A stretch of 64,000 nt of DNA from Caldisericales bacterium (lineage in GTDB: Bacteria > Caldisericota > Caldisericia > JAAYUI01), in NCBI GenBank assembly GCA_012517765.1, contig JAAYUI010000019.1, positions 92,256 through 156,255 on the forward strand, written 5' to 3'. Below are positions 1 through 8,115 of this stretch, one piece after another. Under the pieces are notes generated by a model. That model was not told the origin of the DNA. It saw only the letters and a program-made list of their open reading frames with translations, and did not search any database. Numbering within the stretch: position 1 is the first letter of the stretch; each line of letters begins with the position of its first letter. Made by a program: the position numbers and the translations under genes.

Positions 1-1
1 T

Positions 2-136
2 GAAAGTTTTATTTTTGACAAAACACTCGAGCCAGAAAGAAAAAAATTCATCCAGAAGTCTTTCGGCGAAGACACCCCTCCATGGGTTGTTGCCAAAACT
101 TTGTGGAAAAATAAAATGGAGGAACCATGGCAATAA
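2..136 (+). CDS. C-terminal end of an unidentified protein (partial)
   Basis: An open frame runs in from the left edge and ends with TAA inside the start of the next gene, overlapping it by 10 nt. About 44 residues are visible, charged, with a [10 protein letters not shown] segment near the end. The tight coupling to the cobalamin-binding mutase subunit suggests a functional partner, for example the catalytic subunit of a two-part acyl-CoA mutase. The visible tail does not let me confirm that family, so the product is left unnamed. The 5' part lies outside the window. Confidence 0.6.
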   Translation, partial: ESFIFDKTLEPERKKFIQKSFGEDTPPWVVAKTLWKNKMEEPWQ

Positions 137-522
137 AAGTCATAATCGCTAAACCAGGTCTCGATGGTCACGACAGGGGCGCCAAGGTAATTGCACAGGC
201 CCTTCGTGATGCTGGGATGGAGGTTGTTTACACCGGTCTTCACCAGACACCAGAGATGATCATACGGGCAGCAATACAGGAAGATGTCGATGTCATAGGA
301 GTATCAATTCTTTCTGGAGCACACATGTCAATCGTCCCAAGGATCATTGAAAAAATGAAGGAAAATGGTGTATGGGGCAAACCACTCTTTGTGGGCGGGA
401 TCATACCTGCAGACGATGCCGAGGAACTGAAAAAAATCGGCGTTTCGGCCGTTTTTGGCCCTGGAACACCAACCTCAAAAGTAATCGAATTTATCAATTC
501 TGTAGTGAAGGATAAAAAATAG
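127..522 (+). CDS. Methylmalonyl-CoA mutase small (cobalamin-binding) subunit
   Basis: This is a stand-alone B12-binding domain of 131 aa. It holds adenosylcobalamin for the carbon-skeleton rearrangement between methylmalonyl-CoA and succinyl-CoA, working with a separate catalytic subunit. The diagnostic DxHxxG motif is DGHDRG at residues 13-18, where the His is the lower axial cobalt ligand. It is followed by VSILSGAH and FVGGIIP, the other conserved loops of the Rossmann-like fold. The length matches the detached C-terminal domain of split mutases in archaea and anaerobes. The ATG has a GGAGG site 4 nt upstream, and the preceding reading frame overlaps the start. Which acyl-CoA is used cannot be told from this domain alone, so other acyl-CoA mutases are possible. 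Confidence 0.9.
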   Translation: MAIKVIIAKPGLDGHDRGAKVIAQALRDAGMEVVYTGLHQTPEMIIRAAIQEDVDVIGVSILSGAHMSIVPRIIEKMKENGVWGKPLFVGGIIPADDAEELKKIGVSAVFGPGTPTSKVIEFINSVVKDKK

Positions 523-536
523 GTTCAGGAGGAGTG

Positions 537-2021
537 ATGGACATTTTTACTAAACCCCTTCAAGTGGGGAATCTGATTTCCGGGCTAGGACCGGACGAGT
601 TGAGGGAGATGGCGAAGAAAGACGAGAGAACCACAGAATTTGGTTCCGCTTCCTACGTCACAAAAATCAGGAACAGGTCGGCAAAATTCACTGAAATTGT
701 CGGGATTGAGCCAACTAAGTCCCAGGTGGAGACAATCCTCAAGGTGAGGGAATACCTCAAGGACAAGGAGGTCATCTACACAGAGCGCACCATGTGCCAG
801 ACGCCAGGATACCAGATACCCTGCAGACTCTACATCACAAAACCATACGCCAGAATTCCATACATGTGGCAGAACTTGCTCTTCCCGCCAACAAAGCTTG
901 ATCGTCCTTTCCTCACAACAGTTGATGTCCCGGAATGGCCGGAAAGAAAGGTCATAGTGAATGCGCTTGATGGCGTCACCTATGTCCTTGGGACTGACTA
1001 CTTTGGGGAAGTAAAGAAATCATTCCTCAGGATGACAATGTACCGTGGCAAGCAGGACGGTGGTCTTGGTCTTCATGCGGGTTCAAAGCTGATCAGGGTC
1101 AGGGATGTCAATGGAAAACTTGTTGAAAAAGGAGTAATCCTCTTTGGTCTTTCTGGAACAGGTAAGACTACGCTGACATGCCACCACCACTTCCTCGATG
1201 GTGATGAGGGTGTGGCAATACGCCAGGATGATGTTGTAATAATTTATCCGGACACAAGGTGCGTAGGAACAGAGAGAAACTTTTACATCAAAACGGAAGG
1301 CCTGGAGCCTGTTGGACAACCAGTTCTTTACAATGCAGCCGTGGCAAAAACTGCTGTCCTGGAAAATGTTCATGTTGCAGAAAACGGCAAAGTCGATTTC
1401 CTTAACTACGAAGATGTAGGGACAAATGGCAGATCAGTCGTACAACGCTCGGACATCAAATTCACTGACAACGAAATCGATATCCCGAGGACCGACATGA
1501 TGGTCTTCATCACCCGCAGGGACGACATTGTCCCACCAGTTGCAAAATTGTCTCCAGAGCAGGCAGCAGCTTTTTTCATGCTTGGCGAATCAATTGAGAC
1601 ATCGGCAGGCGACCCAACAAAAGCTGGTCAATCAAAGCGCGAAGTTGGGACAAATCCGTTTATCGTTGGTCCACTCGATGATGAAGGCAACTACATCATG
1701 GATCTTCTGAGAAAAAACCCCCACATGGAGTGCTTCCTCCTCAACACCGGCAAGATCGGCAACAAGGAAAAGATCAAGATACAGGATTCTGTCGGAATAC
1801 TCAAACAGATCGCAAGGGGTGCCGTAAAGTGGCGCAAGGATGATTACTGGGGATACGAAGTCCTCTCGGAGTGTGAAGGAGTCGATATAAACAGGCTTGA
1901 TCCAAGAAACTACTTTACACCGGAGGAATTGAAAGAAAAGAATGATTCTCTCAGGAAAGAGCGCAGGGCCTGGCTCGACCAGTTCCTCTCTCTTGACCAG
2001 GACATCCAGAAGGTGGTCTAG
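537..2021 (+). CDS. pckA: Phosphoenolpyruvate carboxykinase (ATP)
   Basis: Cytosolic enzyme interconverting oxaloacetate plus ATP with PEP, CO2 and ADP. The 494-aa protein has the P-loop GLSGTGKTTL near residues 204-213, followed by the RQDD metal/nucleotide segment in place of the usual IGDDE-like kinase-2 loop, and it falls in the ATP-type rather than the GTP-type family. The start is taken as the ATG at 537, because an AGGAGG lies 4 nt before it; a GTG at 534 would abut the ribosome site. It follows the mutase subunit by 14 nt, so a propionyl/succinyl-CoA to PEP route is a reasonable reading. Its stop shares the palindrome CTAG with the stop of the convergent XRE gene. Confidence 0.93.
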   Translation: MDIFTKPLQVGNLISGLGPDELREMAKKDERTTEFGSASYVTKIRNRSAKFTEIVGIEPTKSQVETILKVREYLKDKEVIYTERTMCQTPGYQIPCRLYITKPYARIPYMWQNLLFPPTKLDRPFLTTVDVPEWPERKVIVNALDGVTYVLGTDYFGEVKKSFLRMTMYRGKQDGGLGLHAGSKLIRVRDVNGKLVEKGVILFGLSGTGKTTLTCHHHFLDGDEGVAIRQDDVVIIYPDTRCVGTERNFYIKTEGLEPVGQPVLYNAAVAKTAVLENVHVAENGKVDFLNYEDVGTNGRSVVQRSDIKFTDNEIDIPRTDMMVFITRRDDIVPPVAKLSPEQAAAFFMLGESIETSAGDPTKAGQSKREVGTNPFIVGPLDDEGNYIMDLLRKNPHMECFLLNTGKIGNKEKIKIQDSVGILKQIARGAVKWRKDDYWGYEVLSECEGVDINRLDPRNYFTPEELKEKNDSLRKERRAWLDQFLSLDQDIQKVV

Positions 2022-2362
2022 CCTATTTCAGACAAGACCATCGCAGCCTTGAACAGGGCCTCTTTCTTGTCGACGCTCAATGTAGGGTCCTCGAGTGCAA
2101 GTTGCTCGAGGGCCTTTTTTGTTCTGGAGAGATCAAACCCTTCTGATGTTTTATACTGTGTCTGAACACATGTTTTTATGAGAAATTCAGATGGAAGGTC
2201 AAGATTTTCAGCCATCCCCAGAAGAACGTCCTGTCTTGGCTTGACCAGATCATTGCATATCCGGTAAACACTCATAGAAGAAAGACCCAGCTTTGATGCA
2301 AGCCAGGCCTGTGTTTTACCCTTGCGTACCAGTGCTGTCTTTATAATCACTCCCAGTGTCAT
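2018..2362 (-). CDS. Small XRE/Cro-family HTH regulator
   Basis: A predicted 114-aa DNA-binding protein. The first ~60 residues form an HTH_3-type domain (TQAWLASKLGLSSMSVYRIC is the helix-turn-helix region, then a PRQDVLLGMAENL helix). The remainder is helical with no recognised ligand domain. The start is placed at the ATG at 2362 because it lies exactly 7 nt after a TAAAAT -10 element paired with TTGACA; two upstream in-frame ATGs (2371, 2386) would fall inside or before that promoter. No Shine-Dalgarno is present, so the mRNA looks leaderless. A 10-bp inverted repeat covers the promoter and start codon, suggesting autorepression. Targets are unknown; the adjacent subtilase lies upstream on the same strand. 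Confidence 0.85.
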   Translation of the reverse strand: MTLGVIIKTALVRKGKTQAWLASKLGLSSMSVYRICNDLVKPRQDVLLGMAENLDLPSEFLIKTCVQTQYKTSEGFDLSRTKKALEQLALEDPTLSVDKKEALFKAAMVLSEIG

Positions 2363-2397
2363 GCCACACATTTTATTGTATGACATGACACTGTCAA
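2354..2397 (-). promoter_or_regulatory. XRE promoter with overlapping inverted-repeat operator
   Basis: Reading the minus strand, TTGACA (2392-2397), a 16-nt spacer and TAAAAT (2370-2375) are followed after 7 nt by the ATG at 2362. The perfect inverted repeat CAGTGTCATG / CATGACACTG occupies 2384-2393 and 2354-2363, 30 bp centre to centre. One arm overlaps the -35 and the other contains the start codon. Such a layout would block RNA polymerase and ribosome access together, as expected of an autoregulated XRE repressor. Confidence 0.7.
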
Positions 2398-2424
2398 ACG
2401 ATTTTTTGTCGGTTTTAAACTATT

Positions 2425-5400
2425 TTACTTCCCCAGGTAGTTCACTATCCTTTTGAAAAGGTCCTGGCTTTCCTTGGTATCTGCATACATGTTCTCAAAA
2501 CCGAATGGAAGCACAAGCGTCTTCTGTTTGTCGGTTCCAACCCTCACTCCCGCCGATGCCCCGCCAAGATAATCAAAGCAGGACACTCCAGAACCAACAG
2601 GTCTCATTGATGGCGCAACCGAAAGAAGTCCCATTCTAAGGAACGGATGGTAAAGGGAGAATATCAAATTATCGCCAATCGGGTCTCCCTTCACGCCTTT
2701 GACAGCATAAATGCTGGTGTTGGATTCGAGCAACTCAAACCCGAACGTTTTTGCAAGCTCGGGTCTTGAGCTGATTGCCTGCGGCACATTCTGGCCTATG
2801 ATGGCTATTGAACCACCATCATTGACGTATCTTGCAAGATTGTCCAGCCACCACGAGGCCCCTATTTCATCGTTGAAACCACAGTACCAGATTATCTTGC
2901 TAAACTGCTGCATGTCTTCATAGTCCACGACATTGCCCGGGGGTATTATGATATTGTCAAAGTCAGTCCCGGAACCCCTTGCAACCCTCTCATATATCTG
3001 GGCGATACCGGCAAAGCTCCTTGTGTCCCAGCTTGGAGCTATCTGCTGGAAAAGCGCAACGGCCCTTTTGGGTTTGTCAAGAACTATCTTGATGCCTTCA
3101 ACATTGTCTACAATGTCCATCCAGTAGTTCATGTAGCCTTTTTTGAAGACCTTGAGTGAATACTTGTATTTTGGAAGTGTCAGCGAGAAGTTTCCGGCAT
3201 CGTCAGTGGAATACTGTTTTGTTTCAAAGCCAACGACCTTGAAATCACATTTTATCGGAGTACCAGTTGCAGAATCAATGACTTTTCCGGAAATCTTTAT
3301 TGATGTTGGATTCGACAGGCCAAAACTTATCCTGGTTGTTTTTCCTGGTGTGACAGTGGCCGTGAAACTCTGCTCTGCAAAACCAAACGGGACAACCTTC
3401 AAAGAGATCTTGCCTTGTGGCAGATATGAAAGCACAAGGTGACCCTCGTCATTTGTTTCAACATCACCAACTCCGTCAATTTTTGCTTTTGTGTAAACAG
3501 GATTGCCTTTTTCGTCCTCAAAGGTGATGTCTACCCCGCCAAAACTGGTAAACCATTTTTCAACCCTTGAGAGCAACATCTGTCTGGCTTCTTTGCTGTT
3601 GATTCCCTCAAAGCCAAACGCAAGGAAGATCGAAAGGAAATTCTGAGTCTGGAGTTTCAGGCCGGTATAACCGAGGTCTGCTGGCGAAGTTTCCTTTGGC
3701 CCAAGGTAATACATGAATGGTTTGCCATTTCCCTTGTTGACAACAAACCCGTCCGCACCAAGCTGGTTGGATGCGCCATCTCCACCGCTAAACGAGAAGA
3801 CAAGGCCATCGCCTATGTCGTCATCCTTCACGCCCACCATGGTTGTAAGTGGTGTTGGCGAGTTTTTCAGAATAATGCCATAGTTGTCTGTGAAGAATGA
3901 ATTGTCTCTTCTGTAGCTTTCGAAGTAGAGAAGGTTAGAACCTGAAATAAGGAGTTTTCCGCCTTCCCTGAGATAGTCCTCAAGGACCTCAACATCTTCG
4001 GAATAAAGGCCGTTCTCGCCGGCAAACCAGTACACCCTGTCAAACATCTTCATCTGTTCGCTTGTGAGGTCAAATTTGTAAGGGTTGACCGGGCAATACT
4101 TTATTCCCATCTCATCGAAGGCCCTGTAGCAATATTTGTCGAATCTTCTGCTATAATACTGGCTTGGTGTTGTATACTGCAGTGCAACAACGAGTACATC
4201 TGCCTTTTCAAGCTGTATTTTCTTTGGCGGGTCCTTGGAAAAGTCGATCTTCATGGTCTTTGGCGCATAACCAATTGACCAGAACTCGACTTCATACTCA
4301 TCTGCAGGAATCTCTACATCAAAATTCCCGTTGTCATCACTGTCGGCATTGAAGCTTGTCCCAATGATTCTCATTTGTCCGACATTCGCCGGGTTCCCGT
4401 CTGTACCATACATTGTTGCCTTGAAAGAAGCTTTTGGCAGCTCGGACATCTCATAGCTTATGGAAGACGATTTCCCTGCAACAATATTGACATCCTGGGT
4501 GACTTTTTTGAACCCGAAAGAGCTCAGTTCTATGCTTGTTTTTCCAGGCGGAAGATGGAGTGCAAAACTTTTGTCCACCCTGTAGTGGCTGCTGCCAATT
4601 AAAAGATTTGCCACTTTTCCCTCAGGAAGATTTATGTCAACCTGGACTTTTCCGGTCTTCTTGAGATAGTCCAGTGCAGCCTTTGGATTGATTGCGCCAA
4701 TACCATATCTGGTGTCCCAGCCTTTTGAGCCAAGATCATCGGCAGTTGCCTTGATTGCCATCCTCAAATCAATTGCTGAATAGGACTTGTCGGTTGACAT
4801 GAGCAATGCGCAGACGGCAGCAACATGCGGAGTGGCCATTGATGTTCCACTTGCTATCGCATACTTGCCTTTTGGATATGTTGAATATATTGACACGCCG
4901 GGCGCTGAAACATCAGGTTTTATGACCGATTCATGGTATGGTTCTATTTCCCAGTCAATCTTGTTGCCACTTGAAAAACCTCCTGGCTGGCGATTTCTGT
5001 CATAGGCACCAACGGATGTGACCGATGGTATGTTGCCTGGTGAACCAGTCGAGCCATCTCCACTGTTGCCGATGGAGGCAACAAGGAGAACACCCTTTCT
5101 TTCAAATGCATCTGCTGCGGCGACCATGTCTTCATCAGGAATTGAACCACCAAGAGACATTGAAACCACCCTTGGGGCATCATCAGTGTTTGGGTCTCCG
5201 TCTGGGTCAAGGATCCACTCCATGCCGCCAATGACCTGCGCAAGAGTTCCGTTTCCACCAGGGATTACCGAGCCGACTATGAGCTCGCAGTCAGGGGCAA
5301 CACCAACGCCGTCCTGGCCACTTTTTCCACCAGCGATTATTCCTGCGCAATGGGTACCATGGCCGACCCTGTCAAATGGTTCTGTCACATCCGGAACGAT

Positions 5401-5958
5401 CTTGCCAGACGTGTCAAATGTCGCGAATTTTGTTACTTTTCCGACCAGCTCCGGGTGCTTTGCATCAACGCCAGTGTCAAGCAATCCAACTTTGACACCC
5501 TGGCCCCTTATGCCCTGTTTCCAGAGGTCTCTCACCTTCAGGTCATCAAGCCCCCAGTTGACCTTTGCATTCTTTGTGTCAGCCATTTTGGTATCGGGCG
5601 TTTTTACAGAGTAATTTTCCTGGACCCTCAGTGTTTCAGGCATGGATGCTATTGCTTTGATGGCCTGGCCAGTTGCGCTGACATAATAGCAGGACATGGA
5701 TTTGAAAGGCTCAAAGCTTAACAGGCCTTCATCTTGCCCCATTCTTTCCAGTATTTTGTCTATTGGTACCGATGTCCACACTATGGCATCTATCGGATCA
5801 TCAATCGATCCTTCACCCATCTGTGCAATGATGCCTGGTGAAATATAAGCCATTTTTGATTGTTGGACCGGATTGTTTTTCTGGTGGGCAAAACCAATGT
5901 TTCCAAATGATACAATGGCCATAAGTAATGCCAGTGTCAAAGTCAAATGTTTTTTCAT
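2425..5958 (-). CDS. Large secreted subtilisin-like serine protease with Ig-like repeats
   Basis: An exported S8 peptidase of 1177 aa, much longer than a simple subtilisin. A signal peptide occupies residues 1-24, followed by a propeptide-like region. The catalytic domain spans roughly 135-430 with Asp ~161 (LLDTGVDAKHPEL), His ~200 (GHGTHCAG), oxyanion Asn ~298 (IGNSGDG) and Ser ~373 (SGTSMATPHVA). The following ~700 residues alternate carboxypeptidase-regulatory/CnaB-like beta domains (for example VDINLPEGKVANLLI and KISGKVIDSATGTPI) with two glutamine-amidotransferase-like segments (YWFAGENGLYSEDVEVLEDYL and WYCGFNDEIGASWWLDNL), a pattern known in S8 proteases that carry ThuA-like or flavodoxin-like inserts. 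An AAGGAGTGATCAG site precedes the ATG. No sortase motif or TM anchor is visible, so release or non-covalent surface attachment is inferred. Confidence 0.92.
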   Translation of the reverse strand: MKKHLTLTLALLMAIVSFGNIGFAHQKNNPVQQSKMAYISPGIIAQMGEGSIDDPIDAIVWTSVPIDKILERMGQDEGLLSFEPFKSMSCYYVSATGQAIKAIASMPETLRVQENYSVKTPDTKMADTKNAKVNWGLDDLKVRDLWKQGIRGQGVKVGLLDTGVDAKHPELVGKVTKFATFDTSGKIVPDVTEPFDRVGHGTHCAGIIAGGKSGQDGVGVAPDCELIVGSVIPGGNGTLAQVIGGMEWILDPDGDPNTDDAPRVVSMSLGGSIPDEDMVAAADAFERKGVLLVASIGNSGDGSTGSPGNIPSVTSVGAYDRNRQPGGFSSGNKIDWEIEPYHESVIKPDVSAPGVSIYSTYPKGKYAIASGTSMATPHVAAVCALLMSTDKSYSAIDLRMAIKATADDLGSKGWDTRYGIGAINPKAALDYLKKTGKVQVDINLPEGKVANLLIGSSHYRVDKSFALHLPPGKTSIELSSFGFKKVTQDVNIVAGKSSSISYEMSELPKASFKATMYGTDGNPANVGQMRIIGTSFNADSDDNGNFDVEIPADEYEVEFWSIGYAPKTMKIDFSKDPPKKIQLEKADVLVVALQYTTPSQYYSRRFDKYCYRAFDEMGIKYCPVNPYKFDLTSEQMKMFDRVYWFAGENGLYSEDVEVLEDYLREGGKLLISGSNLLYFESYRRDNSFFTDNYGIILKNSPTPLTTMVGVKDDDIGDGLVFSFSGGDGASNQLGADGFVVNKGNGKPFMYYLGPKETSPADLGYTGLKLQTQNFLSIFLAFGFEGINSKEARQMLLSRVEKWFTSFGGVDITFEDEKGNPVYTKAKIDGVGDVETNDEGHLVLSYLPQGKISLKVVPFGFAEQSFTATVTPGKTTRISFGLSNPTSIKISGKVIDSATGTPIKCDFKVVGFETKQYSTDDAGNFSLTLPKYKYSLKVFKKGYMNYWMDIVDNVEGIKIVLDKPKRAVALFQQIAPSWDTRSFAGIAQIYERVARGSGTDFDNIIIPPGNVVDYEDMQQFSKIIWYCGFNDEIGASWWLDNLARYVNDGGSIAIIGQNVPQAISSRPELAKTFGFELLESNTSIYAVKGVKGDPIGDNLIFSLYHPFLRMGLLSVAPSMRPVGSGVSCFDYLGGASAGVRVGTDKQKTLVLPFGFENMYADTKESQDLFKRIVNYLGK

Positions 5959-6010
5959 CTGATCACTCCTTCTCGGGTCACTATTTTACAACATAAGGGT
6001 TTTGTTCCGG

Positions 6011-7099
6011 CTAAACTTTGAGGGCAAAAAGGTTTTGTGACAACCTTTCCAGAAGCTCTTCAAGCCCCTTTCTCTCAAGGGCCGAAACAAAAACCACACC
6101 ATCAAGGTGGTCTGATATTTCTTTTTGTTTTTCTTCGGGTGCAAGATCACATTTGTTAGCAACATAAAGGACCGGTATGTGACCTGCCCCAAGATCGTCG
6201 AGTATGCCTTGTGCCACTTCAATATGACTTTCCCAGTCAAGGTTGGTTGCATCAAAAACATGCAATATCATATCTGAAGACAGCACTTCTTCGAGTGTAG
6301 ACCTGAAAGCTGCCACAAGATCAACAGGGAGGTTTCTGATAAAACCAACAGTGTCCGCAAAAAGAATCTTTTTCCCTGCATACATCCTTGACCTGACAGT
6401 TGTGTCAAGTGTCGAGAAAAGCTTGTTTTGCGTGAGGACATTCGCCCCTGTAAGACTGTTCAGGAGTGTTGATTTGCCGGCATTCGTGTATCCAACGAGT
6501 GAGACAAGGGGTATGTCGCTCTTTTCACGTCTTCTGGATTTCACTTCCCTGTGTCTGGCTATCAGCTCTATCTTTTTCTCGAGCACCCTGATTCTGGAGC
6601 GGATCTGCCTTCTCGCAAGATCTATTGCCCTTTCACCGGCACCCCTCAGATATGCAGAACCTCCACCACCTGTCTGCTGGTCATAGGCAAGGTTCCTGCC
6701 AGAAAGCCTTGGGAGTTTGTACTTAAGAAGCGCAAGCTCTACCTGAAGTTTTCCTTCGGATGTGGTGGCATGCTTTGAGAACACTTCAATTATCAACCCA
6801 GGTCTGTCGAGGACCGGCCTTCCCCATGACTCTTCCAGGTTCCTGCACTGGAGCGGTGAGAGCTCAAAATCAACAAGGACCCTCTCCGGGTTTAGGGACG
6901 CAATCTCCTGTGCCAGTTCCTCAACCTTGCCCTTGCCCAGGAGGTGCGAATGGGTGGGTTCCCTGATTACCTGAAAACCTTTTCCGACAATTTCCATGTC
7001 AAGCGTCCTGGCAAGCTGCATCAGTTCGCTAAACGATTCAAGAGCCTCGTGCTGATCATCTTCCTTCATTCTGAGGCCCACTACAAAAACCTTGCTCAA
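6011..7099 (-). CDS. hflX: Ribosome-associated GTPase HflX
   Basis: A 362-aa P-loop GTPase that binds 50S/70S ribosomes and helps split or rescue stalled ones. The N-terminal HflX domain carries the glycine-rich GGGGSAYLRGAGE segment, followed by a basic coiled linker. The G domain has G1 GYTNAGKST, G3 DTVGF and G4 NKCD. The start is a TTG with GGAGG 4 nt upstream, overlapping the ispG stop by 4 nt, so it is the last gene of the long rpsB-ispG operon. No clear intrinsic terminator is seen in the 52 nt before the subtilase start. Confidence 0.95.
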   Translation of the reverse strand: MSKVFVVGLRMKEDDQHEALESFSELMQLARTLDMEIVGKGFQVIREPTHSHLLGKGKVEELAQEIASLNPERVLVDFELSPLQCRNLEESWGRPVLDRPGLIIEVFSKHATTSEGKLQVELALLKYKLPRLSGRNLAYDQQTGGGGSAYLRGAGERAIDLARRQIRSRIRVLEKKIELIARHREVKSRRREKSDIPLVSLVGYTNAGKSTLLNSLTGANVLTQNKLFSTLDTTVRSRMYAGKKILFADTVGFIRNLPVDLVAAFRSTLEEVLSSDMILHVFDATNLDWESHIEVAQGILDDLGAGHIPVLYVANKCDLAPEEKQKEISDHLDGVVFVSALERKGLEELLERLSQNLFALKV

Positions 7100-8115
7100 T
7101 TATCCTCCTTGGCCATTTCTATCAATATCCTTACGGCCTCGTCGGTGTCAAAAGTTCCAATCATGTTGCCACCTCTGAAAACAACACATTTTGTTGCTCC
7201 AAAGGCAATCCCCATATCAGCGTCCTTGGCTTCACCAGGCCCATTTACCTCGCAGCCCATGACAGCTATTTTTTTACCTTTGACCCCTTTTAGTGCCATA
7301 CGGATCTCCGACAGCTTCCCGCGAAGATTTTGCCTTGTCCTCCCGCAGGTGGGGCAAGATATTACTGTTGGCCCAAACGACCTGACGCCCACAGTCTCGA
7401 GCATTGACCAAGCCGCTTCCACTTCTACTTCCGGGTCCTCAGTCAGCGAGACCCTTATCGTGTCCCCTGTGCCTTCTTCAAGCAGTGGCAAAAGTGCGGC
7501 GCTTGACCTCACGAGGCCCTGTATCAGCGGGCCAGATTCGGTCAAGCCTATGTGTATCGGGTAGTCACATGCTTTTCTCAAGAGGCGGTTTGCCTCAATG
7601 GTCGTTTTTATGTCGGATGTTTTTACAGATACAACGATGTCTCTAAAATCCTCATCTTCTAGTATTTTTACCTCCTCGAGTGCAATTTGAACCACTTCAT
7701 TGGACACATTATCGGTATGTTTGATTGATCCAGCATTGACGCCGACCCTTATGGGAACACTTCTGGCCTTGGCCTCTCTTGCGACAAGCCTTATTTTCTC
7801 TTTGTCCTTTATGTTGCCAGGATTGAGCCTGAGCTTGTGGCAACCGGCTTCAAGGGACGCAAGCGCCAGCCTGTAATCAAAGTGAATGTCTGCAACAACA
7901 GGTATGGGGCTTCCTTTTATAATTTCAGCAAGTGCTTTTGCCGCTTCCATGTCTGGAATGGCGCACCTGACTATTTCACAGCCGAACCCATAGACACGCC
8001 ATATCTGCTCGATTGTCTTCTTCGCGTCCCTGGTGTCGGTCTTCGTCATCGTCTGGACGGCAATGGGTGCACCACCACCAATCCTGATGTTGCCAACCAA
8101 GACGCTCCTGCTCAT
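7096..8115 (-). CDS. ispG: 4-hydroxy-3-methylbut-2-enyl diphosphate synthase (IspG/GcpE)
   Basis: The penultimate step of the MEP isoprenoid pathway: reductive opening of the cyclic diphosphate MEcPP to HMBPP with a [4Fe-4S] cluster. The short bacterial form is 339 aa, with an N-terminal TIM barrel and a C-terminal cluster domain containing SCPTCGR and MGCEVNGPGEAKDADMG, which supply the three Cys and the Glu ligand. It overlaps rseP and hflX by 4 nt on each side, so translation is coupled. Dxr lies in the same operon and Dxs at 24.9 kb. Confidence 0.96.
   Translation of the reverse strand: MSRSVLVGNIRIGGGAPIAVQTMTKTDTRDAKKTIEQIWRVYGFGCEIVRCAIPDMEAAKALAEIIKGSPIPVVADIHFDYRLALASLEAGCHKLRLNPGNIKDKEKIRLVAREAKARSVPIRVGVNAGSIKHTDNVSNEVVQIALEEVKILEDEDFRDIVVSVKTSDIKTTIEANRLLRKACDYPIHIGLTESGPLIQGLVRSSAALLPLLEEGTGDTIRVSLTEDPEVEVEAAWSMLETVGVRSFGPTVISCPTCGRTRQNLRGKLSEIRMALKGVKGKKIAVMGCEVNGPGEAKDADMGIAFGATKCVVFRGGNMIGTFDTDEAVRILIEMAKEDN

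Noticed and set aside
5018..5614. 198-codon ORF on the plus strand
   Set aside because: Antisense shadow of the subtilase catalytic domain; Ser/Pro/Thr-rich translation without motifs.
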